Positions 61,528 through 64,000 of a DNA stretch of 64,000 nucleotides are shown here, piece by piece. The notes below the pieces were generated by a model. The model did no database searches. It was not told where the DNA came from and was given only the letters and a program-made list of their open reading frames with translations. The stretch is taken from positions 49,958,698 to 50,022,697 of the forward strand of contig JALGQZ010000011.1 of assembly GCA_023105745.1 (NCBI GenBank), in the 5' to 3' direction. The DNA comes from Austropuccinia psidii (lineage: Eukaryota; Basidiomycota; Pucciniomycetes; Pucciniales; Sphaerophragmiaceae). The translations under genes were made by a program, and so were the position numbers. Every line of letters starts with the position of its first letter. Position 1 is the first letter of the stretch.

Positions 61528-62943
61528 TTACTTTGTAATATTGGTATTTATAGTGTGTCTGAATCTCCTGAGGAGTTTGGTAGCTTCTGGTATTTCTTTT
61601 TCTTCTAACCATTTATCTTCACAAGTTGGGTCACTGTACCTAACAAGGTATTCCCTCACTTTTTTGGTTCTTAATTTTCTTTCTTTAAGAACTTTGGTAA
61701 TTTTCTTAGTACCAGATGTCTCAATAGGAGGTATAACTTGGGGAATCTTATTCCTCAAGGGAAAAGTCTCAGCATCACTAGACTTATATGGCTTTATCAA
61801 GCTCACTGGAAATGTAGGATGCTTATTGCTAAGTTCTTCAGATAACTCTACTTCAACAGCATTTTCTCCATGGAGGGCCTTGATAACGAAAGGTCCTGCA
61901 AAGGAGTCTTTCAACTTTTTACATCCTTTGATGTTATTGAAGTTAGTGGTGGATACAAGAACTAGGTCCCCCACTTTGAAATCTGGAGTTGCATGTGATT
62001 TATCCCATTTGTCTTTAGCATATGCAAAAGAGTCCTCCATGCACCTTACTGCCTGCTTGCTAGCGTTGTCTAGCATTCCTTTGAAGCTAGCAGCTGTTGG
62101 ATGTATTTCAATTAAATCTTTCCTCAAGGAATCTTGGGGTAATTTGGGGTTCCATCTTTTTTCTAGAATAGCAGGAGTTTGATTGGTACTGGCATGGATT
62201 GATGTTTTATATGCTAATTCCAGTGCTGGCAACAGAGTACACCAATCATGGGTAAATCCATCACAATCTTTGAATTCAAGGCCATATGCACAAAATATTC
62301 TCACCATGTCCTCTAAGGCTTGGATCATCCTTTCAGCCAGGCCATCAGTTTGTGGGTGGTAGGCTGTAGAGAAAGACAGTTTAGTGCCAAATAATTGGTG
62401 AAGATTTGTCCATAGTGCTGAAGTGAATTTGGGATCCCTATCACTAATTATATTTGTAAATATCCCAGTCCATGACACTACTCTATTCCATATCAGAAGA
62501 GCTGTATCCATGGCTGTATCATCCTTGTGACATGGTAAAAAGATTGGAGTTTTACTTAATCTGTCCACAATTGCTAGGCAAGCATTATAGCTTCTGTCAC
62601 CTCCTGGTGGTAGGCCAGTTACCCAATCCATATGGACAATTTCCCAAGGTCTTCTTGGTTCTTGGATTTTTATCATATTTCCAAGTCTCTTGCCAGTGGA
62701 TTTATTTGCTTTTTGGCATCTGTCACAGGTTTTGCAATATTCTGCAACATCTTTCTGCCACATTGGTCACCATATGCAGGTCTTTACTTTCTCTCTTGTT
62801 CTGTCTTCAGAAAGATGTCCTGAAAAGGGGCCATCATGGCATTCTTTCAGTACAAGATTGATTAATGACCTGTCTACAACTTTCATGACACATGTGTGCT
62901 TGGTTCTGTGGTAAATTATACCATCAAGTAGGTGAAATCTTCC
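61528..62943 (-). pseudogene. pol: Family 1 copy C integrase with chromodomain-like tail, nearly intact
   Basis: The main open piece, 61528-62763, is 411 codons. The reading continues in frame upstream through TGA 62767-62769 (Trp in copies A and B). Zinc-binding part: HRTKHTC, CHDGPFSGH and CKTCDRC. Catalytic core: HMDWVTG, then ISDRDPKF 62 residues on, then GLAERM with the Glu 36 residues after the second Asp, i.e. D-D-35-E with all three residues present. GPF motif in FAGPFVIKALHGEN. C-terminus EYLVRYSDPTCEDKWLEEKEI resembles the second half of a chromodomain, as in chromoviral integrases that bind modified histones; this is inference from pattern. The end TAA at 61528-61530 is probably the natural stop, 11 bp before the polypurine tract. 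Confidence 0.88.
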
Positions 62944-63850
62944 TTAAGCATAAGATTTTTTCCATACTTCATCCGAGGCATGTATTAGAGAGTTGTCTTT
63001 ACAGTCTTTGTTAAGTAATTGGCATAAGATGCTACAATTCCTATCTTGAGTGTAACTACTTCTGACTTCTTCAAAGAAGGTGTTGTTCAAGTCTGTAACA
63101 CTTATTCCTTCTATTGGGATGTGTGCTGAAGCTTCTTCTGGCACATAAGCAGGATTATCAATATTATTTGGTAATGGTCATCTGCTTAGTCCATCTGCAT
63201 TCTTATGAATATTCCCATCCTTATGAACACTAGTCATATTTCCTCTGTATTCTTGTATGGCTATTTGCCATCTGAGCATATGTCTGTTGGGTTTTTTCAT
63301 GTTTAAAAGTGATTTGACAGCTGTACAATCTGTTATCACCTCAAAAACACATCCCTCCAAGAAGTAGTTTAATTTTTCCAAGGCCCAGAAAAGACATAGA
63401 CATTCCATTTGACTTGCTCCATATCTGGCTTCTGTTGGTTTGATTTGCCTGGATATGAAACATATGGGTCCTTCTACAGGTTTATCATTTATGATCTGAA
63501 CTTGGTGAAGTGCAGCACCCAGTCCATCCCCTGATGCATCAATATACAGTTTGAAAGGCAATTTAAAGTCTGGCATCAGTAAGAGTGGAGCAGTGGTCAA
63601 GGATTCTCTTAGAGACTCAAAAGCTTTGACTCTGTCAACAGTCATTTCAAATACTGTGTCTTTGTCACACAATTTATAAAGTGGTCTTGCTATGGATGCA
63701 AAATCTTTAATGTGTTGCCTGTAATATCCTGCAAAACCTAAGAATTACTAAATTTCCTTCTTGTTCTGGGGCATTGGTTTTAGCAATACTGCTGCAACTT
63801 TGTTTTTGTCAATTCCAAGGGACAAAACAGATACAACATGTTCTAGTGCC
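62944..63850 (-). pseudogene. pol: Family 1 copy C RNase H and connection
   Basis: Open piece 63178-63672 carries a complete RNase H set: [16 protein letters not shown] (Asp), [18 protein letters not shown] (Glu), [14 protein letters not shown] (Asp) and HKNADGLSR (Asp). It ends at TGA 63178-63180, where copy A has Trp. The piece 62944-63144 (66 codons) covers the linker to integrase and ends at TAA 62944-62946. Upstream, tandem stops TAA/TAG (63745-63750) interrupt [20 protein letters not shown]. All pieces are in the integrase frame. Confidence 0.85.
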
Positions 63851-64000
63851 TTTTAAGTTCTTTAAATCCAAAATGACATTTCTTCAAGGAGATTTTCATG
63901 TTTACTGATTGAATTTCTGTCAAAACTCTGGACAATCTGTACATGTGCTCCTCCCAAGTTTTGGAACAAACAATAATGTCATAAATGTAAATGATTAACC
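63851..64000 (-). pseudogene. pol: Family 1 copy C reverse transcriptase, partial
   Basis: The end of the RT palm is visible: IIYIYDIIVCSKTWEE, with Tyr (63981-63983) in place of the first Asp of YIDD that copy A keeps. A one-base insertion near 63850 shifts the frame relative to RNase H. The rest of RT, PR and gag lie outside the window. Confidence 0.8.

Larger units (their letters stand above)
59704..64000 (-). mobile_element. Family 1 Ty3/gypsy retrotransposon, copy C, cut by window end
   Basis: A 3' LTR (59704-61505), polypurine tract and the pol part back to the RT active site are in the window; the rest lies beyond 64000. The 5 bases left of the element are GATAC; the matching duplication is outside. 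The pol reading stays in a single frame from 61528 to about 63850 and is interrupted only by five stop codons, making this the least damaged copy. Confidence 0.9.

Noticed and set aside
61541..62182. 213-codon plus-strand ORF, with a smaller one at 9289-9705
   Set aside because: Antisense shadow of the family 1 integrase C-terminus; retained in two copies because the sense strand is conserved.

Overview
The window is AT-rich eukaryotic DNA filled with transposable elements. I see no intact host gene, rRNA, tRNA or CRISPR array. The gag-pol fragments read like the large Ty3/gypsy families of rust fungi (Pucciniales), and the best guess from recognition of these polyproteins is Austropuccinia psidii (myrtle rust) or a close relative. 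That is inference: no search was run.

Family 1 is a gypsy element of about 10 kb with LTRs of about 1.8 kb (TGTGAGCC...CTTACA) and one gag-PR-RT-RNaseH-IN-chromodomain polyprotein. It occurs as copy A (7226-17152, minus), copy B (30204-40075, plus), copy C (59704 to the window end, minus) and a solo LTR (28094-29810, plus, target duplication ATAAT). All three copies are broken: catalytic Asp residues are replaced in PR (A), RT (B, C), RNase H (B) and IN (B), besides stops and frameshifts. Copy C is the best preserved.

1-18000 is a nest. A fragment of family 3 (plus) is interrupted at 1862 by a family 2 element (minus). Family 2's gag-PR region is itself split by a solo LTR of family 5 (3791-5741, target duplication CTTCC) and by family 1 copy A (target duplication CACAA/CACCA). 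Removing both insertions restores the family 2 reading frame at each junction. Families 2 and 3 look non-autonomous: protease is followed by the polypurine tract and LTR with no RT, RNase H or integrase. Family 3 carries an extra conserved ORF of unknown function there.

18010-18680 is a tandem array of about four 170-bp AT-rich units. 20756-22695 is a solo LTR of family 4. 24905-26910 is a second family 3 remnant with its LTR.

42679-46694 and 51642-59300 are two copies of an unclassified repeat of about 4 kb. Its ends are inverted copies of one another, and a short coding-like motif recurs at them. The second copy is interrupted by a family 4 solo LTR (53512-56926, TAATA), which is itself interrupted by a family 2 solo LTR (53835-55263, ACCAT). 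Between the two copies lies a minisatellite-like array of CCATTTATGG half-palindromes (48655-49115). A GC-richer insertion with CAGTAGCAGG-type inverted ends (52591-52993) resembles a MITE.

The remaining stretches are AT-rich DNA in which I could support nothing. The window reads as heterochromatic, repeat-graveyard DNA in which solo LTRs outnumber complete elements.
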